This document shows, piece by piece, positions 1 to 8,960 of a stretch of DNA of 64,000 nt. The stretch's first letter is position 1, and each line of letters begins with the position of its first letter. Source of the DNA: Sulfitobacter sp. LCG007 (lineage in GTDB: Bacteria > Pseudomonadota > Alphaproteobacteria > Rhodobacterales > Rhodobacteraceae); the NCBI RefSeq assembly GCF_040801785.1, contig NZ_CP161805.1:744001-808000 (forward strand), read 5' to 3'. Made by a program: the position numbers and the translations under genes. The notes under the pieces are model-generated. The model was not told where the DNA came from, ran no database searches, and saw only the letters and a program-made list of their open reading frames with translations.

Positions 1-722
1 AGGGCAAGGGCGAGCTCGCCCTCGCGCTTGGCGATTCCGTCAAGCTTGCCTGGGAGGGCGATGCGGAGGCGGGTTTCAAGGCGCCCCTCGACAAGCTGCG
101 CGGGATCGCAGCGGTCTATCCCAACTACATCCAGATCGTGGCCTCCAAGGACAGCGGCATCACCTCGCTCGACGACATGAAGGGCAAGAGCCTCTCGGTG
201 GGTGCGGCGAAGTCGGGCACCGAACTGAATGCCCGCAAGATCTTCGAAGCCGCCGGGATGACCTATGACGACCTCGGCAAGACCGAGTACCTGCCCTTCG
301 CGGAATCGGTCGAGCTGATCAAGAACCGCCAGCTAGACGCGACGCTGCAGTCGGCCGGTCTGGGCGTGGCATCGATCAAGGACCTTGCCACATCGCTCGA
401 CGTTCAGATCGTCTCTGTCCCTGCCGAGCTGGTCGAGAAACTCGGCGCTCCCTACATCTCGGCGACAATCCCCGCCGGCACCTATGACGGGCAGGAAGCC
501 GACGTGCCGACCGTGGCCGTCGTGAATTTTCTTGTGACGCATGACGAGGTATCGGACGAGACCGCTTACCAGATGACGAAGCTGCTTTTCGAGAACCTTC
601 CGGCGATGGAAGCAGCGCATAATGCGGCGGCGCAGATCAAGCTCGAGAACGCGCTGAGCGGCATGCCGATCCCGCTGCACCCCGGTGCCGAGCGCTACTA
701 CAAGGAACAGGGCCTGATGTAA
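1..722 (+). CDS. TAXI family TRAP transporter solute-binding protein (5'-truncated)
   Basis: C-terminal part of a periplasmic binding protein that delivers an unidentified, probably carboxylate, ligand to the fused TRAP permease just downstream. The reading frame is open from base 3, so the start and signal peptide lie outside the window; a GTG at 138 is internal. Visible family features are the stretch reading ITSLDDMKGKSLSVGAAKSGTE (two-lobe TAXI fold) and the C-terminal PLHPGAERYYKEQGL, typical of the end of TAXI proteins. The permease and DUF1850 genes that follow complete a standard TAXI-TRAP operon. The ligand cannot be told from sequence. Confidence 0.9.
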   Translation, partial: GKGELALALGDSVKLAWEGDAEAGFKAPLDKLRGIAAVYPNYIQIVASKDSGITSLDDMKGKSLSVGAAKSGTELNARKIFEAAGMTYDDLGKTEYLPFAESVELIKNRQLDATLQSAGLGVASIKDLATSLDVQIVSVPAELVEKLGAPYISATIPAGTYDGQEADVPTVAVVNFLVTHDEVSDETAYQMTKLLFENLPAMEAAHNAAAQIKLENALSGMPIPLHPGAERYYKEQGLM

Positions 723-731
723 TCGGGACCT

Positions 732-763
732 TCCGGGCGGCATTGCGCCGCCCGGACTTTTCT
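732..763 (+). terminator. Hairpin terminator/attenuator between TAXI binding protein and permease
   Basis: A perfect 10-bp inverted repeat (732-741 with 747-756, 5-base loop) is followed by CTTTTCT. It sits directly after the binding-protein stop codon and before the permease ribosome binding site. This is the usual place for a partial terminator that keeps binding-protein transcript above permease transcript. Termination strength is inferred. Confidence 0.7.
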
Positions 764-789
764 TGCGACTTCCGGGGGAGGGTGTGCCG

Positions 790-2892
790 ATGCCGGCGTC
801 CGATCACGACCACCACGACATGCCGAAGAACGCACCCGATCTCGGCGTGCACGATCCGCTTGCGGAAAGCTTTCCGCTCGGGACCGAGGGGCGCGTGCTC
901 TTCTGGATCGCGGTCGCATTCTCGGTCTTCCAGATCGCAACGGCCGCGCATGTGGTCGACTTCCCGAGTCAGATCGTGCGGGCATTCCATGTCGGCTTCC
1001 TGACGCTTCTGTGCTTTCCGCTGCTGGCCGCGCTGCGTCGCAAGGCCATTCCGGTCAAGGCGATCGCCTGGGCGCTGGGTCTGGCAGGTGTCGCCGTGGC
1101 GCTCTACCAGTGGTGGGAATACACGCCCCTGCTGATGCGGGCGGGCGACCCCCTGCCGCGCGATTTCGTCATGGGCATCATCGCCCTGATCACGGTTTTC
1201 GGCGCCGCCTGGTGGCTGATGGGTCCCGCCCTGCCTGTCATCGCGGGCGCCTTCCTGGCATACTGCCTCTGGGGCGAATACCTTCCGTCGCCTCTCAATC
1301 ACCGCGGCTACGACTTCGCGCAGGTGATCGACCACATGACATACGGGACGGAAGGGATATACGGGATCCCGACCTACGTGTCCTCGTCCTACATCTTCCT
1401 CTTCATCCTCTTCGGATCGTTTCTCGAACGCGCCGGAATGATCAAGCTCTTCACCGATGTCTCCCTCGGGCTTGTCGGACACCGGCAGGGCGGGGCGGCG
1501 AAGGTTGCGGTTTTCTCGTCGGGTCTGATGGGCACGATCTCGGGCTCGGGCGTCGCCAACGTCGTCACGACGGGTCAGTTCACCATTCCCCTGATGAAGC
1601 GCTTCGGATACCGCCCCGCCTTCGCCGGCGGGGTCGAGGCGACCTCGTCCATGGGCGGCCAGATCATGCCTCCCGTGATGGGTGCCGTGGCATTCATCAT
1701 GGCCGAGACGCTGGGCGTCGAATATGTCGAGGTGGTCAAGGCCGCCCTCATTCCGGCGATCCTCTATTTCGCGTCGGCCTTCTGGATGGTGCATCTCGAG
1801 GCCGGGCGCCACGGGCTGCGCGGCATGGCGAAATCCGACCTACCCTCGCCTATGCGCGCCGTCAGGGAGAACTGGTTCCTGCTGCTGCCGCTGGCGGTGC
1901 TGGTGTATCTGCTCTTCTCGGGCTTCACCCCGCTCTATGCCGGGACCATCGGTCTTGCCATGACGGTGATGCTGATCCTCGGCGGCACCATCGTGCTGGG
2001 CCTGCCCGAGGGGATCGTTCGTATCCTGTTCTGGGTCGGTCTGGGGCTTCTGGCCGCCTCTTTCTTCGAATTCGGGATCATGCCCGTGGCGATCGGCATC
2101 CTCGCCCTGATCGCCTGGAGCGCGCTGTCCAGGGGCGGGCGCGACACCCTGCTGCTTTGCCGCGACAGCCTTGCCGAGGGAGCCAAGACCGCCTTGCCCG
2201 TGGGCATCGCCTGCGCGCTCGTCGGCATCATCATCGGAACGATGACCCTGACCGGAGCCGCGAACACCTTCGGCCAGTTCATCGTGCATGTGGGCGACAA
2301 GAGCCTCATCCTGTCGCTGGTCCTCACCATGATCACCTGCATCGTGCTGGGCATGGGCATCCCGACGATCCCGAACTACATCATCACCTCCTCCATCGCA
2401 GGTCCGGCTTTGCTGGAACTGGGCGTGCCGCTCATCGTGAGCCACATGTTCGTCTTCTATTTCGGCATCCTCGCCGACCTGACCCCGCCGGTCGCGCTGG
2501 CCTGTTTCGCCGCCGCTCCGATCGCGAAGGAGAACGGGCTGAAGATCTCGATGGAGGCGATCAAGGTCGCGGCGGCGGGCTTCGTCATACCGTACATGGC
2601 CGTCTACACACCCGCCCTGATGCTGCAGGATGGCGGGCCACTGGCAGCTTCGATCGGTTACTGGCCCGCGGTGGCATATGTGGTCTTCAAGGCCTTCGTG
2701 GCCATCGGCCTCTGGGGCGCGGCCGTGATCGGCTGGCTTGGCCGGCCGCTCGGCTGGCCGCTGCGCCTGCTCGGCGCGGCAGCCGCGGTCACCCTCATCG
2801 CGGCTCTGCCTCTGACCGATGAGGTCGGGCTGGTCCTCGCGGCATTGTTCGCGGCTTTCCTCTGGTTTTCCCGACGGCCCCAGACGGCATGA
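790..2892 (+). CDS. TRAP transporter permease, 4TM/12TM fusion (TAXI type)
   Basis: Inner-membrane permease of about 700 residues, with DctQ-like and DctM-like parts fused, which imports the ligand caught by the TAXI protein using an ion gradient. Many hydrophobic helices are visible, with DctM-type motifs around GLMGTISGSGVANVVTTG and the repeat half GMGIPTIPNYI. The ATG at 790 is chosen because GGGGGAGGG lies about 8 bases upstream; an in-frame TTG at 763 sits inside the hairpin tail. The gene ends with an ATGA overlap into the DUF1850 gene. Confidence 0.93.
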   Translation: MPASDHDHHDMPKNAPDLGVHDPLAESFPLGTEGRVLFWIAVAFSVFQIATAAHVVDFPSQIVRAFHVGFLTLLCFPLLAALRRKAIPVKAIAWALGLAGVAVALYQWWEYTPLLMRAGDPLPRDFVMGIIALITVFGAAWWLMGPALPVIAGAFLAYCLWGEYLPSPLNHRGYDFAQVIDHMTYGTEGIYGIPTYVSSSYIFLFILFGSFLERAGMIKLFTDVSLGLVGHRQGGAAKVAVFSSGLMGTISGSGVANVVTTGQFTIPLMKRFGYRPAFAGGVEATSSMGGQIMPPVMGAVAFIMAETLGVEYVEVVKAALIPAILYFASAFWMVHLEAGRHGLRGMAKSDLPSPMRAVRENWFLLLPLAVLVYLLFSGFTPLYAGTIGLAMTVMLILGGTIVLGLPEGIVRILFWVGLGLLAASFFEFGIMPVAIGILALIAWSALSRGGRDTLLLCRDSLAEGAKTALPVGIACALVGIIIGTMTLTGAANTFGQFIVHVGDKSLILSLVLTMITCIVLGMGIPTIPNYIITSSIAGPALLELGVPLIVSHMFVFYFGILADLTPPVALACFAAAPIAKENGLKISMEAIKVAAAGFVIPYMAVYTPALMLQDGGPLAASIGYWPAVAYVVFKAFVAIGLWGAAVIGWLGRPLGWPLRLLGAAAAVTLIAALPLTDEVGLVLAALFAAFLWFSRRPQTA

Positions 2893-3251
2893 GCGGCGCC
2901 TGCGTCATGGTTGGGGCCCTGGCAGTGACGCTGTCCGGAACGGGATTCGATCTGCGCTGGCAGCATTCCGTGGAAAAGACCGAATGGCGCGAACACTGGG
3001 ACGTGGCCGAGGGCCGGTTGCACCTGCGCGAAGCCGCCGTGAAGGGCTCGGGCGCCGGGATGGACCCCGGTCCCGGAGCGCGGCTGGTAAGGGGCTGGTG
3101 GGTGTGGTCGCCGGACCTGCCCGCGGTGCCCGCGCTCTCGCTCGCGGCGTCGGGGGCGACGGCGGGCGGCTGGATGCTTTGCGATGGATCCGACTGCCGC
3201 GAATACGGGGCGGCCGAAGGCGAGACGGTGATCATCGCGCCCTGCCGGTGA
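2889..3251 (+). CDS. DUF1850 domain-containing protein
   Basis: A 120-residue protein translationally coupled (ATGA) to the TAXI permease. DUF1850 proteins are known companions of TAXI-TRAP permeases with no defined function. It shows the expected pattern: a hydrophobic N-terminus, a FDLRWQHSVEKTEWREHW segment (substrate-like S-V-x-K-T/E-W core) and a late glycine-rich part. It may be periplasmic or membrane-attached. The family call rests on motif and context. Confidence 0.8.
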   Translation: MSGACVMVGALAVTLSGTGFDLRWQHSVEKTEWREHWDVAEGRLHLREAAVKGSGAGMDPGPGARLVRGWWVWSPDLPAVPALSLAASGATAGGWMLCDGSDCREYGAAEGETVIIAPCR

Positions 3252-3444
3252 AGGCGCGCATCTTTCCAGCGCCGGGTTTGCAGAAGGGATTTCAGGACTG
3301 GCCTGCGCGCTTCGCCGGTGCCATCCTCTGATCCGGTGGAGGACCAGCGCCCCGAACCGCAGTCTGTGCGCGACCAACCCGGTCGATCCATTGACCGTGT
3401 CCGGGAAGCGGTCCGGGTGCCATCCTCACGCTGAAGGGACGATT

Positions 3445-4659
3445 ATGGACTTCTTCATTTCACCGCGGATCGAGGACTACCGAGCACGCATCGCGGCATT
3501 CGTGGCGCGCGAGATCCTGCCGGTCGAGCAGGATCGCGTGAACTGGGACGCCCATGAAAACATCGCTCTTGCTCCCCTCGAAAGGCTGCGCGCCCGCGCA
3601 AGGGCGGAAGGGCTCTGGTGTCTGCAACTGAAGCAGGAGACTGGCGGACAGGGGCTTGGCAAGGTCGGCATGGCGGTCTGCTATGAGGAAATGAACCGCT
3701 CGATCTTCGGCCCCGTGGTCTTCAACTCAGCCGCGCCTGACGACGGCAACATGATGGTGCTCGAGCAGGCCGCGAGCGAGGCGCAGAAGGAACGCTGGCT
3801 GCAGCCCCTCGTGCGCGGCGAGGCGCGTTCGGCATTCATCATGACAGAACCCAACCCGGGCGGCGGGTCCGACCCGGGCATGATGCTGACGAGGGCCGAG
3901 AAGCGGGGCGGCAAATATGTCGTGCGCGGGCGCAAGTGGTTCATCACCGGCGCCGAGGAAGCCGAGCATTTCATCCTGATGGCCCGCACCTCCGACGATC
4001 CCCGCAAGGGGCTCACCGCGTTCCTGATGCACCGCGACGAGCCCGGCTGGCATATCGAGCGGCGCATCCCCATCATGGGACCCGAAGAGCACGGCGGGCA
4101 TTGCGAGCTGGTTTTCGACGGACTCGAGCTGACTCCCGACCGGATCCTGCTGGGCGAGGGCGAGGGGCTCAAGCTCACCCAGATGCGGCTGGGGCCGGCG
4201 CGGCTGACCCATTGCATGCGCTGGCTCGGCCTTGCCAGGCGCTGCACCGAGATCGCGCAGGACTACGCCGAGAACCGCCACGGCTTTGGCGTGCGTCTTG
4301 CCGACCGCGAAAGCATCCAGATCAAGATGGGCGATCTGGCCATGGGCATCGAGATCGGGCGGCTCCTGGTGATAAAGGCGGCCTGGGCGCTGGATCAGGG
4401 CAGCTTTGCCCGCAAGGAGGTTTCCATGGCCAAGATCCACGTGGCGAACCTGCTGCACAAGGCCGCCGACGTCGGGATCCAGATCAACGGCGCGCGGGGG
4501 TATTCAAAGGATACCGTGCTCGAATGGATCTATCGCTACGCCCGACAGGCGCGGCTGGTCGATGGCGCGGACGAGGTGCACCAGATGGTGCTGAACCGGT
4601 ATCTGGCGCAGGAGGGCGGCGATTTCTGGAAATGGCAACCCGCGACGGACATCGACTGA
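3445..4659 (+). CDS. Acyl-CoA dehydrogenase family protein
   Basis: FAD-dependent alpha,beta-desaturation of an acyl-CoA in the cytoplasm; 404 residues, normal length. The usual order is present: helical N-domain, central beta-domain with ITGAEEAEHFILMARTS, and C-domain with RARQARLVDGADEVHQMVLNRYLA. The sequence most resembles the bacterial ACAD10/ACAD11-like group, whose genes often sit beside an APH-fold kinase as here. The start at 3445 follows AAGGGAC at 3434; upstream in-frame codons add an atypical leader. The exact substrate is unknown. Confidence 0.9.
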   Translation: MDFFISPRIEDYRARIAAFVAREILPVEQDRVNWDAHENIALAPLERLRARARAEGLWCLQLKQETGGQGLGKVGMAVCYEEMNRSIFGPVVFNSAAPDDGNMMVLEQAASEAQKERWLQPLVRGEARSAFIMTEPNPGGGSDPGMMLTRAEKRGGKYVVRGRKWFITGAEEAEHFILMARTSDDPRKGLTAFLMHRDEPGWHIERRIPIMGPEEHGGHCELVFDGLELTPDRILLGEGEGLKLTQMRLGPARLTHCMRWLGLARRCTEIAQDYAENRHGFGVRLADRESIQIKMGDLAMGIEIGRLLVIKAAWALDQGSFARKEVSMAKIHVANLLHKAADVGIQINGARGYSKDTVLEWIYRYARQARLVDGADEVHQMVLNRYLAQEGGDFWKWQPATDID

Positions 4660-5259
4660 TCGGGACACATGGTCGGTGGCTGGGCGCAGCGACGGCTTTG
4701 AAATGGCCGCAACGCCAGAAGTCTTCGCCGTGACAGCGGCATCAATGGAAAATCAGGGCGACGGTACGCCGCCACATTCGCGACACCCGACGCGACGCTC
4801 TGGAGGGCTCGAAAGGGGCGTTTCCGCTGCCCGCGATGAGCCTGCTCGCACTTCCCGGTAAAGGGCGCACAGGGCTGATCCTCAACGGCTCCCTTCCGGT
4901 GCTTCCGCTGCGGATTTCGAGCGTCGGACAGGTCGTACGCTTGACCGACACGGCAGTGCAGCCGACCACGCCAGCAGCGCGGTGACATCTGCCGATCGGC
5001 GGAGCGGTCGTTCGATACGCGTCAGCCTTTCACGACTGGGAGAACGAATTTGGCGACGCAACCACACCGCCCGAGATCAAGCGGCAGATGGTTCCGGCAG
5101 GCAAAATGGATCCGGATCGGGAATGGATCGCTGGGTCTGCTCGGGACCGGAGATGCGCGCACTCTCGATCACCGTCACCTGCTGCGCACCCGCGACCCCA
5201 TGCGGAAACCTCGTGACATCGCGCGAGCGGTGCCCGACGATCCATGACAGGCGGGGAGA
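4660..5259. other. 600-base stretch without a convincing gene
   Basis: Between the acyl-CoA dehydrogenase and the kinase. Short open frames on both strands have no recognisable domain, no good ribosome binding site and basic, Arg/Ser-rich translations typical of chance frames. The length is unusual in this tightly packed region and it separates two genes that are normally adjacent, so it may be decayed or inserted DNA. No terminal repeats were seen. Confidence 0.5.
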
Positions 5260-5265
5260 ATGACG

Positions 5266-6276
5266 ATGGACGATCTTGATCTGGTGGCCCTCGAGGCCTG
5301 GCTGCGTCGCAGGACGCCGGGAAGCGGCGTGCCTTGCGTCGAACGGATCGGCGGCGGCCAGTCGAACCCTACCTGGTTCGTCGATTGGGGCGGGATGCGC
5401 ATGGTCCTGCGCAAGAAGCCCGCCGGAGACATCCTGCCAGGCGCGCATGCGGTTGAACGCGAGTTCCGCGTGATGCGCGCGCTCGAGCCAACCGACGTGC
5501 CGGTGCCAAGGACGCTCTGGCTCGAGGAGGACAGCCGCGTGCTGGGCACGCCGTTCTATCTGATGGAACGGGTGGAAGGCCGGGTCTTCTCTGACTGCAC
5601 CCTGCCGGGCCTCACGCCCGAGGAACGCCGCGAGATGTATCTCGACTTCGCACGGACGCTCGCACGCCTCCATGCGGTGCGTCCGGAAGACGTGGATCTT
5701 CGCGATTTCGGTCGACCGGGAGACTACTTCAGCCGCCAGATTGCGCGCTGGACCCGCCAATACGCCGAACAGGATCGCCTTCGCATCCCCGCGCTTGACC
5801 GGCTGGCCGCATGGCTGCCCGACAACATGCCCCCGGACGACGGGGCGGTCTGCATCGCCCACGGCGATTTCCGGCTTGGCAACATGCTCTGGCATCCGAC
5901 CGAGCCGCGCGTGGTCGCCGTGCTGGACTGGGAACTCTCGACCCTTGGCCATCCGCTGGCGGATCTGGGCTTTTGCGTCATCCCCTGGCACAGCGCGCCG
6001 GACGAATACGGCGGGCTTCTGGGCACCGACTGGCAGGCGGGCGGGATCCCCGAACGCGACGCCTTCGTGGCGGAATACATGGCCCATGCCCGCTGCAAGG
6101 CGCCGCTTCTGGCGATCCACGTCGTGTTTGCGCTGTTCCGCTTCTCGGTCATTTTCGTGGGCATCGCCAATCGCGCGGCGCAGGGCAACGCGGCTTCCGC
6201 GCAGGCCGCCGCGCTCGCTCCCCTGGCCGAGCGGTTCGCCCTGCGGGCGCTGGAGATCGCGGATGGATCGGGCTGA
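5266..6276 (+). CDS. Phosphotransferase family protein (APH fold, ACAD10/11 kinase-like)
   Basis: Cytoplasmic kinase of the aminoglycoside-phosphotransferase fold; about 336 residues. Visible motifs are the catalytic loop HGDFRLGNMLWHP and the metal-binding LDWELSTLGHPLADLG. In animals and in several bacteria this fold is fused to or paired with acyl-CoA dehydrogenases and phosphorylates 4-hydroxyacyl-CoAs so that the hydroxyl can be removed; the neighbouring dehydrogenase supports that role by inference. ATG 5266 fits the GGGGAG at 5253 better than the ATG at 5260. Antibiotic resistance is unlikely from context. Confidence 0.85.
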   Translation: MDDLDLVALEAWLRRRTPGSGVPCVERIGGGQSNPTWFVDWGGMRMVLRKKPAGDILPGAHAVEREFRVMRALEPTDVPVPRTLWLEEDSRVLGTPFYLMERVEGRVFSDCTLPGLTPEERREMYLDFARTLARLHAVRPEDVDLRDFGRPGDYFSRQIARWTRQYAEQDRLRIPALDRLAAWLPDNMPPDDGAVCIAHGDFRLGNMLWHPTEPRVVAVLDWELSTLGHPLADLGFCVIPWHSAPDEYGGLLGTDWQAGGIPERDAFVAEYMAHARCKAPLLAIHVVFALFRFSVIFVGIANRAAQGNAASAQAAALAPLAERFALRALEIADGSG

Positions 6277-6297
6277 TACCGGCGCGCGCCCGGACGT

Positions 6298-7686
6298 TCA
6301 GCGCGCCGGCCGGGCGGAAACGTCCGGCGCGGTGAAGAGGCTGTCGCGCTGTCGGGCTATCCACAGCGCGTAGATCGCCGCGCGCGCCAGCAGCATGGCG
6401 TGGAAGGCGATCCACAGGCCCCAGATCTGCAACGAGGGCTCCAGGACCCATGCGAAAGCGAGGAAGACGGCGGCGGAGGCCAGCATGCCGTTGCGCATCA
6501 CCGTGTTCAGGGTCGCGCCGATCATCACACCGTCGAGCAGATAGGCCGGCATTCCCGTCAGCGGTACGATCGCGGCCATCACGAGGTAGCGGCGGGCGAC
6601 ATCGCGCACCTCTTCGCTGGTGCTGATCGCGTCGATGCCGAGCCCGCCGATCCCGAAGATCGCCGCGCAAAGGGCAACCGAGAGGAACGCGCCCCACAGG
6701 AAGCTCAGACGGATCGACGTCTCGAACGCGGGCCGCCAGTTCGCGCCGACCGCGCGCCCGGAGAGTTGCTCGACCGCGGTCGCGATCCCGTCGAGAAGGA
6801 AGGTCGCGAAACCGGTCAGCTGCATCAGCACGCCGACCGCCGCCAGCGCCGCGTCCCCCTGGCGGCCGGCTTCGGCCGTGAAATACGCAAAAACCCCGTT
6901 CAGTGCGAGGCTGCGGATCGTGAGGTCGCGGCTCAGCGCCAGCATGCGGCGCAGCGCCGCCATTTCCGCCAGCCGGTCGAGCGACAGCGCGCCGCGCAAT
7001 CGGCCGGGCCCGCCGTAGTGGCGCAGGACAAGGACAAGTCCCAGAACGGTTGCGCAGACCTGCGCCAGCACCGTCGCCAGCGCGACGCCGGGCACCCCCC
7101 AGCCCAGCCCGTGCACGAAGCCGACGCTGAGCACGATGTTCACCACGTTGATCACCATCTGCAGCAGCAGGCCGGTCATCGCCCTCGCGCGACCGTAGAA
7201 CCAGCCGAGCAGGACGAAATTCACCAGCACGAACGGGACCGAGGCCATGCGGACCTTGTAGTAGTCCGAGAAGGCGGGCGCGGCGCCGGGCGGAGGATTG
7301 AACCATGCTTCGAAGCCGGCGAGGATCGGACCGGCGAAGACCAGCGCGACGAAGCCGAGCAACAGGGCGAAGACGAACGCCCGCACGAGGTGGTAGAGCC
7401 CGTCCAGCGGATCGCGCGCGCCGATAGCCTGGGCGGTCAGTCCCGCCGTGCCGAAGCGCAGGAAGAAGGCGAGCGCGAAGAGCGTGTTGAAGGCGACAGC
7501 CCCGATCGAGAGGCCGGCAAGCAGCCCCGCGTCGCCCAGACGGCCTATGACGGTCGTATCGACGATCCCGGCCAGAGGCTCTGTCACGAAGGCGAGGCAG
7601 GCGGGCAGGGCGATCCGCCAGATGTCGCGGTGCCGCACCTCGAAGGGATGCTGCGGCCGTGCGTCGCCCGTGCCTCCGGGCGTCAT
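6298..7686 (-). CDS. MATE family efflux transporter (DinF-like)
   Basis: Inner-membrane cation/drug antiporter of 463 residues with about twelve hydrophobic segments in two homologous halves. Typical MATE signatures are visible: EPLAGIVDTTVIGRLGDAGLLAGLSIG near the N-terminus and later GWFYGRARAMTGLLLQMVINVVNIVLS. The ATG at 7686 follows AAAGGGG; the open frame continues further upstream without family similarity. It is convergent with the kinase gene. The physiological substrate is not visible. Confidence 0.9.
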   Translation of the reverse strand: MTPGGTGDARPQHPFEVRHRDIWRIALPACLAFVTEPLAGIVDTTVIGRLGDAGLLAGLSIGAVAFNTLFALAFFLRFGTAGLTAQAIGARDPLDGLYHLVRAFVFALLLGFVALVFAGPILAGFEAWFNPPPGAAPAFSDYYKVRMASVPFVLVNFVLLGWFYGRARAMTGLLLQMVINVVNIVLSVGFVHGLGWGVPGVALATVLAQVCATVLGLVLVLRHYGGPGRLRGALSLDRLAEMAALRRMLALSRDLTIRSLALNGVFAYFTAEAGRQGDAALAAVGVLMQLTGFATFLLDGIATAVEQLSGRAVGANWRPAFETSIRLSFLWGAFLSVALCAAIFGIGGLGIDAISTSEEVRDVARRYLVMAAIVPLTGMPAYLLDGVMIGATLNTVMRNGMLASAAVFLAFAWVLEPSLQIWGLWIAFHAMLLARAAIYALWIARQRDSLFTAPDVSARPAR

Positions 7687-8000
7687 GCGAGACCCCTTTC
7701 CAGTCCGCTGAAAATTGCGGCGGCTGGAAGGGCGGAAGCTGTCGGGCCGTTCATTGCATGTGTCCGTTCTCGGGTCGCAGGGGGCAACGGCCGAAGCGGA
7801 CCGGCCGGTTTCCGGAGGCGTGTTCGGGTTCAGCGGGCAAATTCTGCCGCCTAACACGACGCCCGACAGGTATGCCGGGCCGGCGTGCGACTGCAAGGGC
7901 CCGCGCGGTCGGGCAACGAAAGGGCATCCGGCACCTTCGTGGGTATTCGCATGGGCCGGTTTGAGCCCTAGGGTGGACCCGCAAGGCTCTGGGAGGAAGC
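7687..8000. promoter_or_regulatory. Divergent intergenic region, MATE gene / moxR operon
   Basis: 314 bases between two outward-facing genes must hold promoters for both the MATE gene and the moxR operon. The only clear element is the GGGAGG at 7991-7996 serving the moxR TTG start. I see no convincing -35/-10 pair and no operator dyad. Confidence 0.4.
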
Positions 8001-8960
8001 TTGGACGCGATAACGCACTCGGCTGGCGACACGGTTCCCATGTTGCAAAAGCGCCTGTCGGCGCAGCTTGTCGGGCACGAGCGTCTGATCGAGCGGCTTT
8101 TGATCGCGCTGCTGACCGGGGGGCACCTGCTGGTCGAGGGGCCGCCGGGCCTCGCCAAGACCCGCGCGGTCAAGGCGCTTGCGGACATGGTTTCGGTCTC
8201 TTTCGCGCGGATCCAGTGCACGCCGGATCTGATGCCTGCCGACCTTACCGGGACACCCGTCTACGATGCACGCGACGCCAGCTTCACCTTCGTGCGGGGG
8301 CCGGTCTTCCATAACCTCGTGCTGGTGGACGAGATCAACCGCGCGCCGCCGAAGGTCCAGTCGGCTCTGCTCGAGGCAATGGCCGAGCGGCAGGTGACGG
8401 CCGGCAACACCACCCACGCGCTTCCCGATCCCTTCCTTGTCATCGCCACGCAGAACCCCATCGAACATGACGGCACCTTCCCGCTGCCCGAGGCGCAGCT
8501 CGATCGTTTCCTGATGCATGTGGTGCTGGAACTGCCGGGCCTCGAGGACGAACGCCGGATCCTCGAACTGGTCGAGGGCGAGACGCGGGACGGAGCGGCC
8601 ACGCCGGCCATGGCGATGTCGCCCGAAGAGCTGGGGGCGGCGCGGGCGGCGGTACGCGAGGTTCACCTGGCTCCGGAGCTGAAGGACTACATCGTCCGCC
8701 TGGTCGTGGCCACGCGCGACGAGACACTTGCGGGCGACATCGAACATGCGGCCTCTCCGCGCGGATCGCTGGCACTGGCGGCCGCGGCGCGGGCGCGGGC
8801 CTATCTCGAGGGGCGCGACTATGCCGTGCCCGATGATGTGGCGGCGCTGGCCGGTGACGCGCTGGCCCACCGCATGGGGCTGAGCTGGCGGGCCGTGGCC
8901 GAAGGAAAGACCGCGCGCGGCGTCATCGCGACGCTGCTCGACAGGGTCGAGCCGCTGTGA
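8001..8960 (+). CDS. moxR: MoxR family AAA+ ATPase (MxaR-like)
   Basis: Chaperone-like ATPase proposed to drive maturation of methanol dehydrogenase together with the VWA proteins downstream. It has 319 residues, with Walker A GPPGLAKT at 47-54, Walker B VLVDEINRAPP at about 107-117 and the MoxR hallmark ATQNPIEHDGTFPLPEAQLDRFLM. A TTG start is chosen because GGGAGG lies 4 bases upstream and the N-terminus matches MoxR length; an in-frame ATG lies at 8040. First gene of an operon overlapping by GTGA into the DUF58 gene. Confidence 0.92.
   Translation: MDAITHSAGDTVPMLQKRLSAQLVGHERLIERLLIALLTGGHLLVEGPPGLAKTRAVKALADMVSVSFARIQCTPDLMPADLTGTPVYDARDASFTFVRGPVFHNLVLVDEINRAPPKVQSALLEAMAERQVTAGNTTHALPDPFLVIATQNPIEHDGTFPLPEAQLDRFLMHVVLELPGLEDERRILELVEGETRDGAATPAMAMSPEELGAARAAVREVHLAPELKDYIVRLVVATRDETLAGDIEHAASPRGSLALAAAARARAYLEGRDYAVPDDVAALAGDALAHRMGLSWRAVAEGKTARGVIATLLDRVEPL

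Noticed and set aside
1011-2822. 603-codon plus-strand frame inside the TRAP permease
   Set aside because: Different frame from the permease, Arg/His-rich, no domain.
4742-4969. 75-codon minus-strand frame in the gap after the acyl-CoA dehydrogenase
   Set aside because: No ribosome site or domain; Arg/Ser/Pro-rich chance frame.
5266-6276. APH-fold gene as an aminoglycoside resistance determinant
   Set aside because: Sequence motifs and pairing with an acyl-CoA dehydrogenase fit the ACAD10/11-type metabolic kinases.
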